Notes under the pieces: model-generated | Told to the model about the DNA's origin: nothing | The model's input: only the letters and a program-made list of their open reading frames with translations | Databases searched by the model: none | Position numbers and translations under genes: made by a program | Source: Taklimakanibacter lacteus | Lineage (GTDB): Bacteria; Pseudomonadota; Alphaproteobacteria; Rhizobiales; Aestuariivirgaceae | Direction of reading: 5' to 3' | Assembly (NCBI GenBank): GCA_003576695.1 | Contig: QOZQ01000005.1 | Span: forward strand, 372,001-436,000 | DNA: 64,000 bases | In this document: one piece after another, positions 9,082-18,613 of the stretch | Layout of the letters: each line of letters begins with the position of its first letter | Position numbering within the stretch: the stretch's first letter is position 1

Positions 9082-9096
9082 TTGAGCTCAGCTCAA
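9082..9096. promoter_or_regulatory. Candidate LysR operator (perfect palindrome)
   Basis: TTGAGCTCAGCTCAA is a perfect 7+1+7 palindrome that overlaps the LysR stop codon and lies about 85 bases before the Rieske oxygenase start. It has the T-N11-A dyad form that LysR proteins bind. No T-run follows, so it is unlikely to be an intrinsic terminator. Confidence 0.4.
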
Positions 9097-10028
9097 CGCT
9101 GAAGGGCCTTGGCCGAAACGCCGGTCGGCGTCGTGGCGCCGGCATCGATCAGCCAGGCTTTGAGCAGCCTGGCAGCATCGTCGAGCTTGCGATGGTCGTT
9201 CCACGTGACATAGAACGCACCCGGCGACAGGACTTTTCCTTTGCCGAAGCGGACAAGACTGCCGTCCTTCAAGAGCGGCGCGATCAAGCCCGACCAGCCG
9301 ATCGCCACACCCTGATTGTCCATGGCGGCATTCAGAATGCTCACATAATTGTTGGCCGTGCGGGTCTTCAGCTGCTCGACCGGGTGGCCGGCCAGCCGGA
9401 ACCATTCCTCCCAGGTCGTCCAGGCGGGATCGACCTGATGCAGGTTCAACAAGGGCACGCCGGACAGCGCCGCAAGCGAGGTCGCCGGATGCTGCTTCAG
9501 AAATCGCGGGCCGCAGACCGGGATGAGATGGTCCCTGAACAGGAAGGCGGCGCTCTCGTCGGGCCAGGAGCCGCTTCCATATCTGATGCGCAGGTCGATT
9601 TCGGCGCGGCGAAGATCATGGGCGTTGTCCGAGACCAGATGATTGATCGTGATATCGGGATGAGCCCTCCAGAAGTCCCCTATCCTCTTCATCAGCCACA
9701 GGGAGGCAAATGCCGTGGGAGCGCCGACCGTGACGGCGGTCGCGGCCGCTGTCGACTTGATCTGCCTCAGGGCATTGGAGAACTGGCTGAAGCCGGTCGA
9801 CAGAACCGAATAGAGCTCGGCCCCCTTGGCGGATATTTCGACGCCGCGGCGCTCTCGGCGCAGCAATGGTCCACCGACAAAGCTCTCGAGACTCCTGACC
9901 TGCCGGCTGATGGCTCCGGTCGTGACGTTGAGCTCGGCCGCCGCCCTCGTCATGCTGCGATGGCGCGCCACCGCCTCGAAGGCGGCGAGCGCCGTCAATG
10001 ACGGCAGATCGTAGAAGCGGCGGACCAT
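9093..10028 (-). CDS. LysR-family transcriptional regulator (GcvA-like)
   Basis: 311 residues. The N-terminal winged helix-turn-helix is visible in LTALAAFEAVARHRSMTRAAAELNVT and GAISRQVRSLE, followed by the LysR substrate-binding domain. The start context LPSLTALAAFEAVARH is the GcvA/AmpR-type pattern. It reads in the same direction as the Rieske oxygenase gene rather than divergently, with a perfect palindrome between them, so it probably regulates that gene and may be co-transcribed. Ligand unknown. Confidence 0.93.
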   Translation of the reverse strand: MVRRFYDLPSLTALAAFEAVARHRSMTRAAAELNVTTGAISRQVRSLESFVGGPLLRRERRGVEISAKGAELYSVLSTGFSQFSNALRQIKSTAAATAVTVGAPTAFASLWLMKRIGDFWRAHPDITINHLVSDNAHDLRRAEIDLRIRYGSGSWPDESAAFLFRDHLIPVCGPRFLKQHPATSLAALSGVPLLNLHQVDPAWTTWEEWFRLAGHPVEQLKTRTANNYVSILNAAMDNQGVAIGWSGLIAPLLKDGSLVRFGKGKVLSPGAFYVTWNDHRKLDDAARLLKAWLIDAGATTPTGVSAKALQR

Positions 10029-10105
10029 GGAAGGGACCGGGAAAGGATCGGGACCCGCATGATAGGTTATGTTGAGATTACTTCAACCCTGCCTGCCCTC
10101 CCTGG

Positions 10106-13084
10106 TCAGGGGGCAAACGGTCCCTGCAGGCCGAGCTTCAGCATCAGCGTGGCATAGATGTTGGAGCATTTGACCAGGTCCGGACCATGCCGCTCCAGCA
10201 GGTCCCTGCGCCGCGCAGCATCGGTGGTGGCCGCCAGCGCGCCCCAGATCGCCGCCATTTTTTCCGCCGACTGGCGCGCCGCGGCAAGGCTCGCCTCGTC
10301 CGACGCAGCGCGGGAGAGTTCGTCCGCCGTCACCTTGCCGACACAGGGCACGGTCGAGGCGCCGGCATCGACATAGCCCTCAGGCAGCTCGCCTTTGAGG
10401 TTGCTGACCCGCCTGTACTCTATGCAATCGAAGATCTGATCGACCGCCTGCCTCGCCCCTTCCACCCGCGAGACATGCTCGGTATCCGCCGCCGCATGCG
10501 GCAGGAGCTCGAGCCTTCCCGGATATTTTTTGGCGAGCGCCAGATAGGGCACCATGGGCCCCGAGAGCTGGCCGGTCTTGGCATCCTTGAACAGGTCCGC
10601 ATCGATCGCGGCGTAGCGCACCTTGCCGGCGCTCATCGCGGCATCGAGCGCTGCGGCGTCCACGAGCTCGCCCCGGTCATAGTTGACGAGAACGGCGCCA
10701 TCATTCAGCTCATCGAGCACCGAAGCGCTCACCACGCCGGCATTGGTATATTTGCCGGTGGCGGCATTGAGCGGCCCCAGCCCCGTATGCGGCGAAAGCA
10801 CGTCAGCGCGGCGCGCCGCGTCCTCGGCGGTGGCGGCGAATTCGAAGCCCTCCGATTCGATCCATTCCCTGTGGCGCGGCCGCGCGTGGATCGCCACCTT
10901 CATGCCGAAGGCCTGCGCGATGCGGGCAACCTCGCGCCCGATATTGCCGTAACCGAGAACGCCGAGCTTCTTTCCTTCCAGTTTTTCGGTGGGGAATTCG
11001 CGCAGGTTCCTGCCGGTATCGAACTCGCCTGCAACCACACGGGCGTGCAATTCATCGACAGGCAAATCGGGCATCACCTTGAGCAGCGCCTTGATCGCCA
11101 TCTGCGCCGTCGCCCGGCTGTTGAAGGAGGGTGTGTTCATCAAGGGCGCCGTACCGCCCTCGCCATTGCCGCCGCCCCATGAGGCAGAGCCCATATTGCC
11201 GGTGCCGGCCCCGATGCGCACGCCGCCGCACGCGAAAACCGACGCCTTGGGCAGGAAGGTCGCCGCGGCGATCACCGCGTCATACTGGCCCTTGTTGGTC
11301 TGGGGCAGGATTTCCGCCTCGGTCGACAGGTCCGGCTGGTAGAAGAAATGGATCTTGCCCTTGGCCAGCTTCTTCTCATCGCCAATGGGCCCCTCGTGGA
11401 ACACACCGCCCTTCTTTTCGACATGGGCCCTGACCTCGCTCGCATCCGGCTTGCCATCGGCGCCGAATCTGAGGCCGACAAGGTCGCACACCAGAACCTT
11501 GTAGGCGCGGCTGCGATCATCCTTGCGCTCACGCGCGCCTGAGGTGGCATTGGCCACCGGGAAAGTCTCTCCGAGCTTCGCCAGCTCCTCTTCCAGCACC
11601 ACGATCTTGGCGCGCAGATAGGCGTATTTCAGGTTATCGAGCAGAGCGAAAATATCCCGCACCGGCCTGATGCCGCCGATCCAGGCGCGATAATCGCCGG
11701 GCGTTCCCGGAAACGCGTTGATGTAGCGCGCGACGTCGAGCCCCTTTTCGCGCTCGCCATTCGGATGTGTCGCGCCATCGTAAGCCAGAACCTGCTTGGA
11801 GCGCGCGATGATGCGCGCGTGGATCGCAGGGTCCGTGATGTCCGGGTCCTTGACCTTCAGCAGCGTCACCGCCGCGCCCCGGCGCGCGGCATCCGCCACG
11901 CCCGGCTCGAACAGCGGATTGTTGGATATCCACTCGTTGATGGCGTCGCGATTGGCGGCCGATCGGCGGTTCATCTGGGCGACATTTCCCACGCGCCTTT
12001 CGGTGCGCAGCAGGCCGAAAGTGGTCTCGGCAAAGGCCAGCGTCGAAAAAGTGTTGATGACGCCACCCAGCATCTTATCCTGGGCGGGATCGTAGAACGG
12101 GCCCAGATTGACGCTACGCTCGCCGGTGAGCGGCTTCGCGGCATCCATGGGGGGCGCCAGCTTGAGCTGGCGCGGAATGGCCCAGGAGGGCTGCTTCTGG
12201 TTCTGCTCGGCAAGCGCCAGCGCCTGCGGCGTGAAGCTCACCAGGAAATAGCCGGAGATGCCGCCGATCGCTTTCTGGAAAGGCATGAACAGGCAGCATT
12301 TGCTCATCACCTGCGCCACGAGATCCTGGCCCCAGGGCATGGCGCCCAGCATCGAGGTCGCGTCGAGCACCGCATGGTGCTCGGCCGGATTGCGGTCGAG
12401 CCAGTCGATGAGGTTGGCAATGTCGGCAGGCGAATAGGTGGTGGCGCCCGTCGTCTCGTGGCCGACGCCGAAGAAGACCTTTACCCCTGAGCGTTCCAGC
12501 GTGTCGGACGAGGGGATTGCGCCTTCCTGCGCCGCGAAGTGGATGCGCGCCTCATCGCCATTCCTGGCATAGCGCATCATCTCCACGATCTGCGCCCCCC
12601 AGGATTGACGGAAAAATCCTCCGGCTTTGGCGCCGGCCGATTCAGGGGCCGGCGTATCGATGAAGACATGCTGCGTCTTGTCGTTCACGGTGAGGAGATG
12701 CAGCGCCGCCACCGTGAAGCCCGAATGGCCGCCACCCAGGCCTACCGCCATCCGGTTGGACTTCGGAAATTCGAAATAGCGGTGAATCTCGCGCATCATG
12801 TCGGCCAGGAACTTGTCCGCCGGATAGCCGCGATGCATGGAGCGGCCGATCTCCGCCGCGGTGAAGGGCCCGAGATCGCGGCCCTTGTCGTCGAGCTTGC
12901 GATAATTCTGCTCCAGCCAATGCTCGAATTCGAACCGGGTGAGACGGGCATCGACTTCGTCGGCAACACCGTCGGTGATCGGCCCCACGCCGAAGAACGG
13001 ATTGGCGGTGCGTTGCGGCGGGCCGGACCTCGTGGCATCGATCGCCGCCGCGCGCTGTCGCTTGAGTTCCGCTGCCAGGCTCAT
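10106..13084 (-). CDS. SerC-like/SerA-like fusion: phosphoserine aminotransferase plus D-3-phosphoglycerate dehydrogenase domains
   Basis: A 992-residue protein made of two enzyme domains that are normally separate steps of serine synthesis. Residues about 1-480 resemble a class V (SerC) aminotransferase: HAVLDATSMLG holds the cofactor aspartate and CCLFMPFQKAIGG the PLP lysine (Lys271, compare AQKNIG in SerC). Residues about 520-960 resemble a D-2-hydroxyacid dehydrogenase: NAD motif LGYGNIG near 711-716, catalytic arginine in NYDRGELVD, catalytic histidine in LLPHAAAD. The usual acidic residue between them is not obvious and there is no ACT domain. The order is reversed relative to the pathway. 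It lies 280 bases upstream-adjacent to the phosphonate importer genes on the same strand. Serine synthesis is the simplest call; a different 3-carbon substrate is possible. Confidence 0.75.
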   Translation of the reverse strand: MSLAAELKRQRAAAIDATRSGPPQRTANPFFGVGPITDGVADEVDARLTRFEFEHWLEQNYRKLDDKGRDLGPFTAAEIGRSMHRGYPADKFLADMMREIHRYFEFPKSNRMAVGLGGGHSGFTVAALHLLTVNDKTQHVFIDTPAPESAGAKAGGFFRQSWGAQIVEMMRYARNGDEARIHFAAQEGAIPSSDTLERSGVKVFFGVGHETTGATTYSPADIANLIDWLDRNPAEHHAVLDATSMLGAMPWGQDLVAQVMSKCCLFMPFQKAIGGISGYFLVSFTPQALALAEQNQKQPSWAIPRQLKLAPPMDAAKPLTGERSVNLGPFYDPAQDKMLGGVINTFSTLAFAETTFGLLRTERRVGNVAQMNRRSAANRDAINEWISNNPLFEPGVADAARRGAAVTLLKVKDPDITDPAIHARIIARSKQVLAYDGATHPNGEREKGLDVARYINAFPGTPGDYRAWIGGIRPVRDIFALLDNLKYAYLRAKIVVLEEELAKLGETFPVANATSGARERKDDRSRAYKVLVCDLVGLRFGADGKPDASEVRAHVEKKGGVFHEGPIGDEKKLAKGKIHFFYQPDLSTEAEILPQTNKGQYDAVIAAATFLPKASVFACGGVRIGAGTGNMGSASWGGGNGEGGTAPLMNTPSFNSRATAQMAIKALLKVMPDLPVDELHARVVAGEFDTGRNLREFPTEKLEGKKLGVLGYGNIGREVARIAQAFGMKVAIHARPRHREWIESEGFEFAATAEDAARRADVLSPHTGLGPLNAATGKYTNAGVVSASVLDELNDGAVLVNYDRGELVDAAALDAAMSAGKVRYAAIDADLFKDAKTGQLSGPMVPYLALAKKYPGRLELLPHAAADTEHVSRVEGARQAVDQIFDCIEYRRVSNLKGELPEGYVDAGASTVPCVGKVTADELSRAASDEASLAAARQSAEKMAAIWGALAATTDAARRRDLLERHGPDLVKCSNIYATLMLKLGLQGPFAP

Positions 13085-13362
13085 TCAATCCTCCACCCAA
13101 ACCGGCTCCCCGCGCCCAAGGCGCCAACAAGTCCGGGTTGTAGCCATGGAAAATCGCCGGCCGCAAGCGCATGGCGGCATGATCCGATCACTTAGCGACA
13201 TGGGCGGGCCCTCGCAGGGTGCACACGGAACGCATCACTGCGCTCATCTTATTAGACCCCGTAGAGCCCTCCTCTCAATTGGGAAAGGCGTGAAATCACG
13301 GGAACCCCCTTGGCTTGCGGCCGCCGACCAATGTGCAGGATGCTGCGCCCGCTTCAAGTCCC

Positions 13363-15060
13363 TCAAGGCGAAGCGCCGGCATGCCGCCGCGCCAGCGGGA
13401 TCCCAAGAAGAAGATTGAATCCAGCCGACGCTGCCAGGACTACGGCCATGATGACGACCGAAAAGGCGGCTGCCTGCGAGGCCTTGCCCGAATCATCAAG
13501 AAGCAGGACCGAAACCGCGGCAACCGTATTTCTCGGCGAGACCAGGAATATGACCGCCGACAACGTGACCATGGCGCGCATGAACAGGAACAGGCCGATA
13601 GTGAGCAGCGACGGCAGGAGCAGCGGCAGGGCGATCCGCGCCATGGTGCGCAGGAACGTCGCCCCCAGCATCGCGGAAGCCTCATCGAAGGTGCTGCTGA
13701 TCTGCTTGATGTTGGTCGTGGCGATGAGGAATGCCTGGGCGTGATAGTGGAAGATCGTGTTGAGGGCGAGAAACCACACCGTCCCGTAGAGCCAATAGAT
13801 GGGGTTGGCCGGATCGTTGAAGGCCATTATGTAGCCGAGGCCGAGTACCATTCCCGGCACCGCAGCCGGCAGGACAGACAGAAAATACAGCACGCGCGTG
13901 AAAGGATTCGAAATCTTCTCGATCATATATGCGTTCAGCACCACGAGCGCCGTGCCGAGCACCGCTGCGATGAGAGACATCCACAGGCTTGTCCACAGCG
14001 GCGCATAGCCGTTCTGCACATCGGTCACATAGTGCTTGAGGGTGAGGCTGACGTCATATGGCCAGAGCTTCACGAAGCTCGCCAGCACGACGATGCCAAC
14101 GATCAGGAGGATGAGGGCGCAGACGAGGACCGCATAGACGAGCGCGCAGATGTCGCGCGGCACGGATTTGCGCAGGACGAGCGGTGACGAGCGTTCGTTG
14201 ACAAGCGCGGTGTTGCGGCGGGCCACAAGGCGCTCGACGAACATGGCAAGGGCCGCCGGGATGAGAAGAATGATGCCGATGACGGCGCCCAGCCGGAAAT
14301 TCGCCTGGCCGGAAACCTGGTTGTAGATCTCGGTGGCGAGCACGCTATAGTCTCCCCCGATGACCATGGCATTGCCGAAATCGGTGATAACGATGGTGAA
14401 TACGACAAAGGCGGCCGACATGACGCCGTAGCGGCTCGCCGGCAGGGTGATCGTGCGGAACAGCCGGAACTCGCTCGCCCCCAGCATGCGTCCGGCTTCA
14501 TAGAGACGCCCGTCGGTCACCGAGAGGGCGGTGACCATGATCAGCACTGCATGCGGAAAGGCGTAGACGATGTCGGAAATCAGGATCCCCCAGAAACCGT
14601 AGATGTCGAGGCGGATGCCGAGAAGATTGCTGACGAGACCGTTGCGGCCGAGGAGAAACTGGACCCCCAGAGCCTGCACCAGCGAAGGCGCGAAAACCGG
14701 CAGGAGCGCTGTAAAGCGCCACAGGTTCTTGAGCGGGATCTGAGTGCGCACCAGGGCATAGGCGAAGCCATAGGCAAGGACGACGGTGATGACCGTCGCC
14801 GATACGGCGATCAGCAGGCTGCGCCCGGTGATCGTGAGGAAGCGCGGATCGCGGAAGTAGTCGATGAAGTTGCCGAGCCCCCACGTGCCGTCGGCAAGCA
14901 CGAGGCCTTCACGCAGGATCGCCGCGATGGGGAAGGCGACGAAGATGAAAAGCACGAGCGCGGTAATGCCGAGCGCGCCGGTCCTGAACAGGCGGTCGCC
15001 CGTCAAGAGCCGGCGGGAGATGCCCGACGCTCTCTCTCTCATGGAGTCCGCCGCGGTCAT
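13363..15060 (-). CDS. 2-Aminoethylphosphonate-type ABC transporter permease
   Basis: 565 residues with about 12 membrane segments in two BPD_transp_1 units, the fused layout of the Fe3+/phosphonate (AfuB/PhnU2) permeases. Coupling loops are visible in each half: EAGRMLGASEFRLFRTITLP and EASAMLGATFLRTMARIALP. Its start overlaps the ATPase stop by ATGA, and the binding protein lies further upstream, so the operon is binding protein, ATPase, permease. Phosphonate specificity rests on the similarity of the binding protein; iron-type transport is the alternative. The 278 bases after the upstream fusion gene hold nothing I can name. Confidence 0.85.
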   Translation of the reverse strand: MTAADSMRERASGISRRLLTGDRLFRTGALGITALVLFIFVAFPIAAILREGLVLADGTWGLGNFIDYFRDPRFLTITGRSLLIAVSATVITVVLAYGFAYALVRTQIPLKNLWRFTALLPVFAPSLVQALGVQFLLGRNGLVSNLLGIRLDIYGFWGILISDIVYAFPHAVLIMVTALSVTDGRLYEAGRMLGASEFRLFRTITLPASRYGVMSAAFVVFTIVITDFGNAMVIGGDYSVLATEIYNQVSGQANFRLGAVIGIILLIPAALAMFVERLVARRNTALVNERSSPLVLRKSVPRDICALVYAVLVCALILLIVGIVVLASFVKLWPYDVSLTLKHYVTDVQNGYAPLWTSLWMSLIAAVLGTALVVLNAYMIEKISNPFTRVLYFLSVLPAAVPGMVLGLGYIMAFNDPANPIYWLYGTVWFLALNTIFHYHAQAFLIATTNIKQISSTFDEASAMLGATFLRTMARIALPLLLPSLLTIGLFLFMRAMVTLSAVIFLVSPRNTVAAVSVLLLDDSGKASQAAAFSVVIMAVVLAASAGFNLLLGIPLARRHAGASP

Positions 15061-16139
15061 GCCGGATACACGTTGAACGCATCGGGCGGCAGGATCAGGC
15101 TGATGCGCGAGCCGACCGAAAGTTTGAGGTCATGAACCGTCCGCGCCGGCACCTCGGCGCTGATCTTTTGCGATGGACAAGATAACGGCGCAAGGGTCAG
15201 AAGACACTTGCCTCCAAGGAATTCGATCCAGTCCACTTGAGCGTCGAGGACATTGCCGGACTTGCGGCGCCGGTCTTTCTCCGCCGGGCGGGCGATCTCG
15301 ACCGCCTCCGGCCTGATCGCGATGACGGCCTTGCCGCGCAGCGGCGTCCTGATGCCCGACCGGTCGATGGTGAGCTCATGGCCGACGAAATTGAAGCGGT
15401 TCTCACCGATGATCGCGACGTCCAGGAAATTCATGCTGCCGACGAAGCCCGCGACGAAGGGTGTCGCCGGCCGGGAGTAGATTTCGGCGGGCGGCCCCTC
15501 CTGGACGATGCGCCCCTCATTCATCACCACGATCTGGTCCGCCATGGTCAGAGCTTCTTCCTGATCGTGGGTGACCATGATCGAGGTGATGCCGAGCGAC
15601 TGTTGCAGGCGGCGGATCTCGCTGCGCAGTGTGCGGCGCACCTTGGCATCGAGCGCCGACAGCGGCTCGTCGAGCAGCAGCACATGCGGCTTTGGCGCCA
15701 GTGCCCGCGCCAGCGCCACACGTTGCTGCTGTCCGCCCGAGAGCATGTGGGGATATTTGCTGCGCTGGTTCTCGACGTCGACCATCGCCAGGAGCTCTCT
15801 CACCCGGGCGTCGATGTCGGCGGCGGGCCAACGCCGGCATCTGGGTCCGTAGGCGACATTCTCTTCGACCGTCAGGTTCGGAAACAGGGAGTAGCTTTGG
15901 AACACCATGCCGAAATTGCGCTCACGCTCGGGGACGCCGGCCAGACTCTTTCCTCTGAACAGCAAGCTGCCGCTGTCCGCGGTCTCAAGTCCCGCAATCA
16001 GTCTGAGAAGCGTGGTCTTGCCGCAGCCCGACGGCCCCAGGAAACAGATGAGCGTGGATGCCGGAACATCCAGTTCGACCGAGTCGACGGCAACGACTTG
16101 CCCGAATGTCTTGGTGACGGCGCGCAGCGATATATCCAT
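15057..16139 (-). CDS. 2-Aminoethylphosphonate-type ABC transporter ATPase
   Basis: 360 residues. Walker A GPSGCGKTT at residues 35-43, Q-loop MVFQSYSLFPNLTVEEN, signature [15 protein letters not shown], Walker B LLLDEPLSALDAK and H-loop VTHDQEEAL. The C-terminal third is a TOBE-type domain (VIAIRPEAVEIA), as in the PotA/FbpC/PhnT group. It drives the permease encoded next, with which it overlaps by four bases. It follows the binding-protein gene after 176 bases. Confidence 0.9.
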   Translation of the reverse strand: MDISLRAVTKTFGQVVAVDSVELDVPASTLICFLGPSGCGKTTLLRLIAGLETADSGSLLFRGKSLAGVPERERNFGMVFQSYSLFPNLTVEENVAYGPRCRRWPAADIDARVRELLAMVDVENQRSKYPHMLSGGQQQRVALARALAPKPHVLLLDEPLSALDAKVRRTLRSEIRRLQQSLGITSIMVTHDQEEALTMADQIVVMNEGRIVQEGPPAEIYSRPATPFVAGFVGSMNFLDVAIIGENRFNFVGHELTIDRSGIRTPLRGKAVIAIRPEAVEIARPAEKDRRRKSGNVLDAQVDWIEFLGGKCLLTLAPLSCPSQKISAEVPARTVHDLKLSVGSRISLILPPDAFNVYPA

Positions 16140-16315
16140 GGTGACCTTTCGCGAGAGCGGAAAATGTCAAGGCGGCCGCCCCCGCTCGCACGATCCTCCT
16201 GCCGCAGTATGAGCGCGCCCCCAGCCGGGAAGCAACCGGGTGGCCGGGAGGACTGCGGCGCCCGACGATGTCAGCGAGCGGCCAAGGCGGGCCGCGACAG
16301 GATCGCTACCGCCGT

Positions 16316-17329
16316 TCAGCGCTCGATTTCAGCCTGCCACTGCTTGAGAATCCGATCCTTGTTGGAGGCGGACCAGGCAAAGTCCATGTTGAACAGGACC
16401 TTGGTCACATCCGCCGGCATGCCGGCATCGCGGGCAATCTGGGCCTGCTCGCCGCCGGGCACGGAATTCATTTCAGCACGCTCGCCGTAAAGCTTGGCGG
16501 CGGCGGGCGTCAGCAGCCAGGACAGGAACTTCTTGGCGTCTTCCTTGTTCTGGGACGTCTTCATCAGCCCGCTGGTTTCGACTTCGTAGCCCGCCCCTTC
16601 CTTGGGAATGACCATGGCGATCGGAAAGCCTTCATTGATCTGCTTGACGGCCGCAAATGCAAAGGAGGTGCCTATGACATATTCGCCAGCGCTTGCCATC
16701 CGGCAGGGCTTGGAGCCGGATTTGATGTATTGAGCGACATTCTGGTCAAGCTGCTTGAGGAATTTCCAGCCCGCCTCTTCGCCTTTCATCTGCAGAAGAC
16801 TGGAAACCTGGAGATAGCCGGTTCCCGAGCTGGCTGCGTTGGGCATGACGATCTCACCCTTGTAGACCGGGTTGAGCAGGTCTTCCCATGATGACGGGAT
16901 GGGCAGCTTCTTGGCCTCTGCCATCGTCTTGTTGACGCAGAATGCCGCGAAATAGCCGGTGGTTGCGAACCAGCGGCCTTCAGGATCGCGAAAATGCGTG
17001 TCAACCTTGTCGATTCCCTGCGGTGAGTAAGCTTCGAGCATTTCCAGGATGCGCGGATCGACCATGTTGGTCACCGCCCAGCCCCAGATGACATCGTGCT
17101 GCGGATTGCTCTTCTCGGCCAGAATACGGGCGCCGAGATCGCCGGTCGACAGCCGCAGCAGATGGACGTTGATGTCCGGATGATCCTTGTTGAACGCCTC
17201 GATATAGATCTTGGCGTCATCCTCCTCGAGCGATGTGTAAGCCGTTACGTCACCCGCTTGCGCGGCGACTGCCAAGGTTGCCAGGAGCGAAAGCGACAGA
17301 AGCGATGTGCGAATGAATTTGGTGTCCAT
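16316..17329 (-). CDS. 2-Aminoethylphosphonate-type ABC transporter substrate-binding protein
   Basis: 337 residues with a Sec signal peptide (hydrophobic 8-24, cut near AQAGD). The mature start VTAYTSLEEDDAKIYIEAFNK and the segments VIWGWAVTNM, GEIVMPNAASSGTGYLQVS and YIKSGSKPCRMASAGEY match what I remember of the PhnS2 group closely; the SGSKPC segment is characteristic. It captures the solute in the periplasm for the downstream ATPase and permease. GAGGAC precedes the ATG. Located right after the phosphate regulon on the same strand, which fits use of phosphonates as a phosphorus source, but no clear Pho box is seen upstream. Confidence 0.82.
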   Translation of the reverse strand: MDTKFIRTSLLSLSLLATLAVAAQAGDVTAYTSLEEDDAKIYIEAFNKDHPDINVHLLRLSTGDLGARILAEKSNPQHDVIWGWAVTNMVDPRILEMLEAYSPQGIDKVDTHFRDPEGRWFATTGYFAAFCVNKTMAEAKKLPIPSSWEDLLNPVYKGEIVMPNAASSGTGYLQVSSLLQMKGEEAGWKFLKQLDQNVAQYIKSGSKPCRMASAGEYVIGTSFAFAAVKQINEGFPIAMVIPKEGAGYEVETSGLMKTSQNKEDAKKFLSWLLTPAAAKLYGERAEMNSVPGGEQAQIARDAGMPADVTKVLFNMDFAWSASNKDRILKQWQAEIER

Positions 17330-17393
17330 AGCGCGTCCTCACGATCTGATTGTCATTCGACCTCAAGAGAGATTACCAAACGGCAGGATCAAT

Positions 17394-17442
17394 CCATATG
17401 TTTAGGTTGTCAATAAATTTGTTTGACCTGCAACATATATGG
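17394..17442. promoter_or_regulatory. Dyad in the promoter region of the phosphonate importer
   Basis: Within the 585-base gap between phoB and the importer (17330-17914), CCATATGTTTAGGTTGTCAA and its imperfect mirror TTTGACCTGCAACATATATG flank AT-rich DNA about 65-113 bases before the binding-protein start. On the minus strand the inner arm contains a TTGACA hexamer. It looks like an operator-promoter. A separate 7-bp hairpin lies at 17736-17758; otherwise the gap holds no gene I can support. Confidence 0.4.
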
Positions 17443-17914
17443 GTGGTATTTCGCCAAATTCCCTTTGCGATTACCACATATGCCGTTCTGATCAGGCAAC
17501 CACCACTCGGACACCGCGGCGGCTACAGACTGAAGGACCCCGCGCTCCCAAAGTGGCGAGGCGCGCCAAGCTTCCCGCTTCCGGAACAAGACTGAGAACC
17601 CAGCCCAAAGCGGGTTCGACCATCTGCTGACGCGCCCGCCTCGGATCCGCCGATCATGTGATCGTCGCCCGGTATTTCCTCCGCCTCAAGCTCTCTGAGA
17701 ATCGAGTGCCGCTGAACTGCGGCTGGCAACTAGTATCGAGACATCACCCAAGTCTCGAAGTCCGGTACATGCAATCGCGCGAAGGTTCGACCGACTAAAT
17801 CCCTGGCACACATTCACCTTCACGCAAAGCACTGTCCCCTACTGCACACGTTGCGCACGCGACTTCTAACTAATTGATTTCTTTGAAATACCCCGCATCC
17901 ATCAATGGATAGCC

Positions 17915-18613
17915 TTACGCCCGCCCAAAGCGCTCGTCGAAGGAATAGCCCATGCCGCGCACGGTGCGGATCGGGTCGATCTCGCGGCCGCGCTTGAGGC
18001 ATTTGCGCAGGCGGCCGACATGCACATCGACGGTGCGCTCATCGACATAGATGTCGCGGCCCCAGACGGCATCGAGAAGCTGCGAGCGGCTGTAGACCCG
18101 GCCCGGGCTCTGCATGAGATATTCGAGCAGGCGGAATTCGGTGGGCGACAGAGTGATGTCGCGGGTGGCGCGGGTGACGCGCCTGGTGCGCCGGTCGAGC
18201 GCGATATCGCCGGCCTTGAGCCGCTCGGCAATGGCATCGGGATTGACGCGGCGCAGGATCGTCTTGATGCGCGCCAGAAGCTCCGGCACCGAGAAGGGCT
18301 TGACGATATAGTCGTCGGCGCCCGTCGCCAGGCCGCGGACGCGCTCATTCTCCTCGCCGCGGGCGGTCAGCATGATGACCGGGATGTCGCGGGTCTCGGG
18401 GCGCGAGCGCAGCAGGCGGCAGACCTCGATGCCCGATATGCCGGGCAGCATCCAGTCGAGGACGATGAGGTCGGGGCGCTCTTCATTGACCAGATGGGCG
18501 ACGTCCTCGCCATTGGCGGTGGCGCGCACCCGGAAGCCCTCCGCCTGCAGATTGTAGGTCAGGAGGATCTGGATCGGTTCTTCGTCTTCGACGATGAGGA
18601 TGGAAGCTGTCAT
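17915..18613 (-). CDS. phoB: Phosphate regulon response regulator PhoB
   Basis: 232 residues. Receiver domain with the acidic pair ED at 10-11, phosphorylated Asp53 in LIVLDWMLPG and the KPF loop lysine; then an OmpR-type winged helix with RTVDVHVGRLRK and IRTVRGMGYSF. Phosphorylated by PhoR under low phosphate, it binds Pho boxes such as the one before pstS. Its ATG overlaps the phoU stop by one base (TGATG), so it is the last gene of the pst operon. Confidence 0.96.
   Translation of the reverse strand: MTASILIVEDEEPIQILLTYNLQAEGFRVRATANGEDVAHLVNEERPDLIVLDWMLPGISGIEVCRLLRSRPETRDIPVIMLTARGEENERVRGLATGADDYIVKPFSVPELLARIKTILRRVNPDAIAERLKAGDIALDRRTRRVTRATRDITLSPTEFRLLEYLMQSPGRVYSRSQLLDAVWGRDIYVDERTVDVHVGRLRKCLKRGREIDPIRTVRGMGYSFDERFGRA

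Noticed and set aside
17350..17729. Short frames of 60-81 codons in the gap before phoB
   Set aside because: No ribosome sites, no recognisable motifs; the region looks like promoter DNA.
17680..17800. GGTTCGA-containing stretch resembling a tRNA T-loop
   Set aside because: No acceptor, D or anticodon arm can be formed around it.
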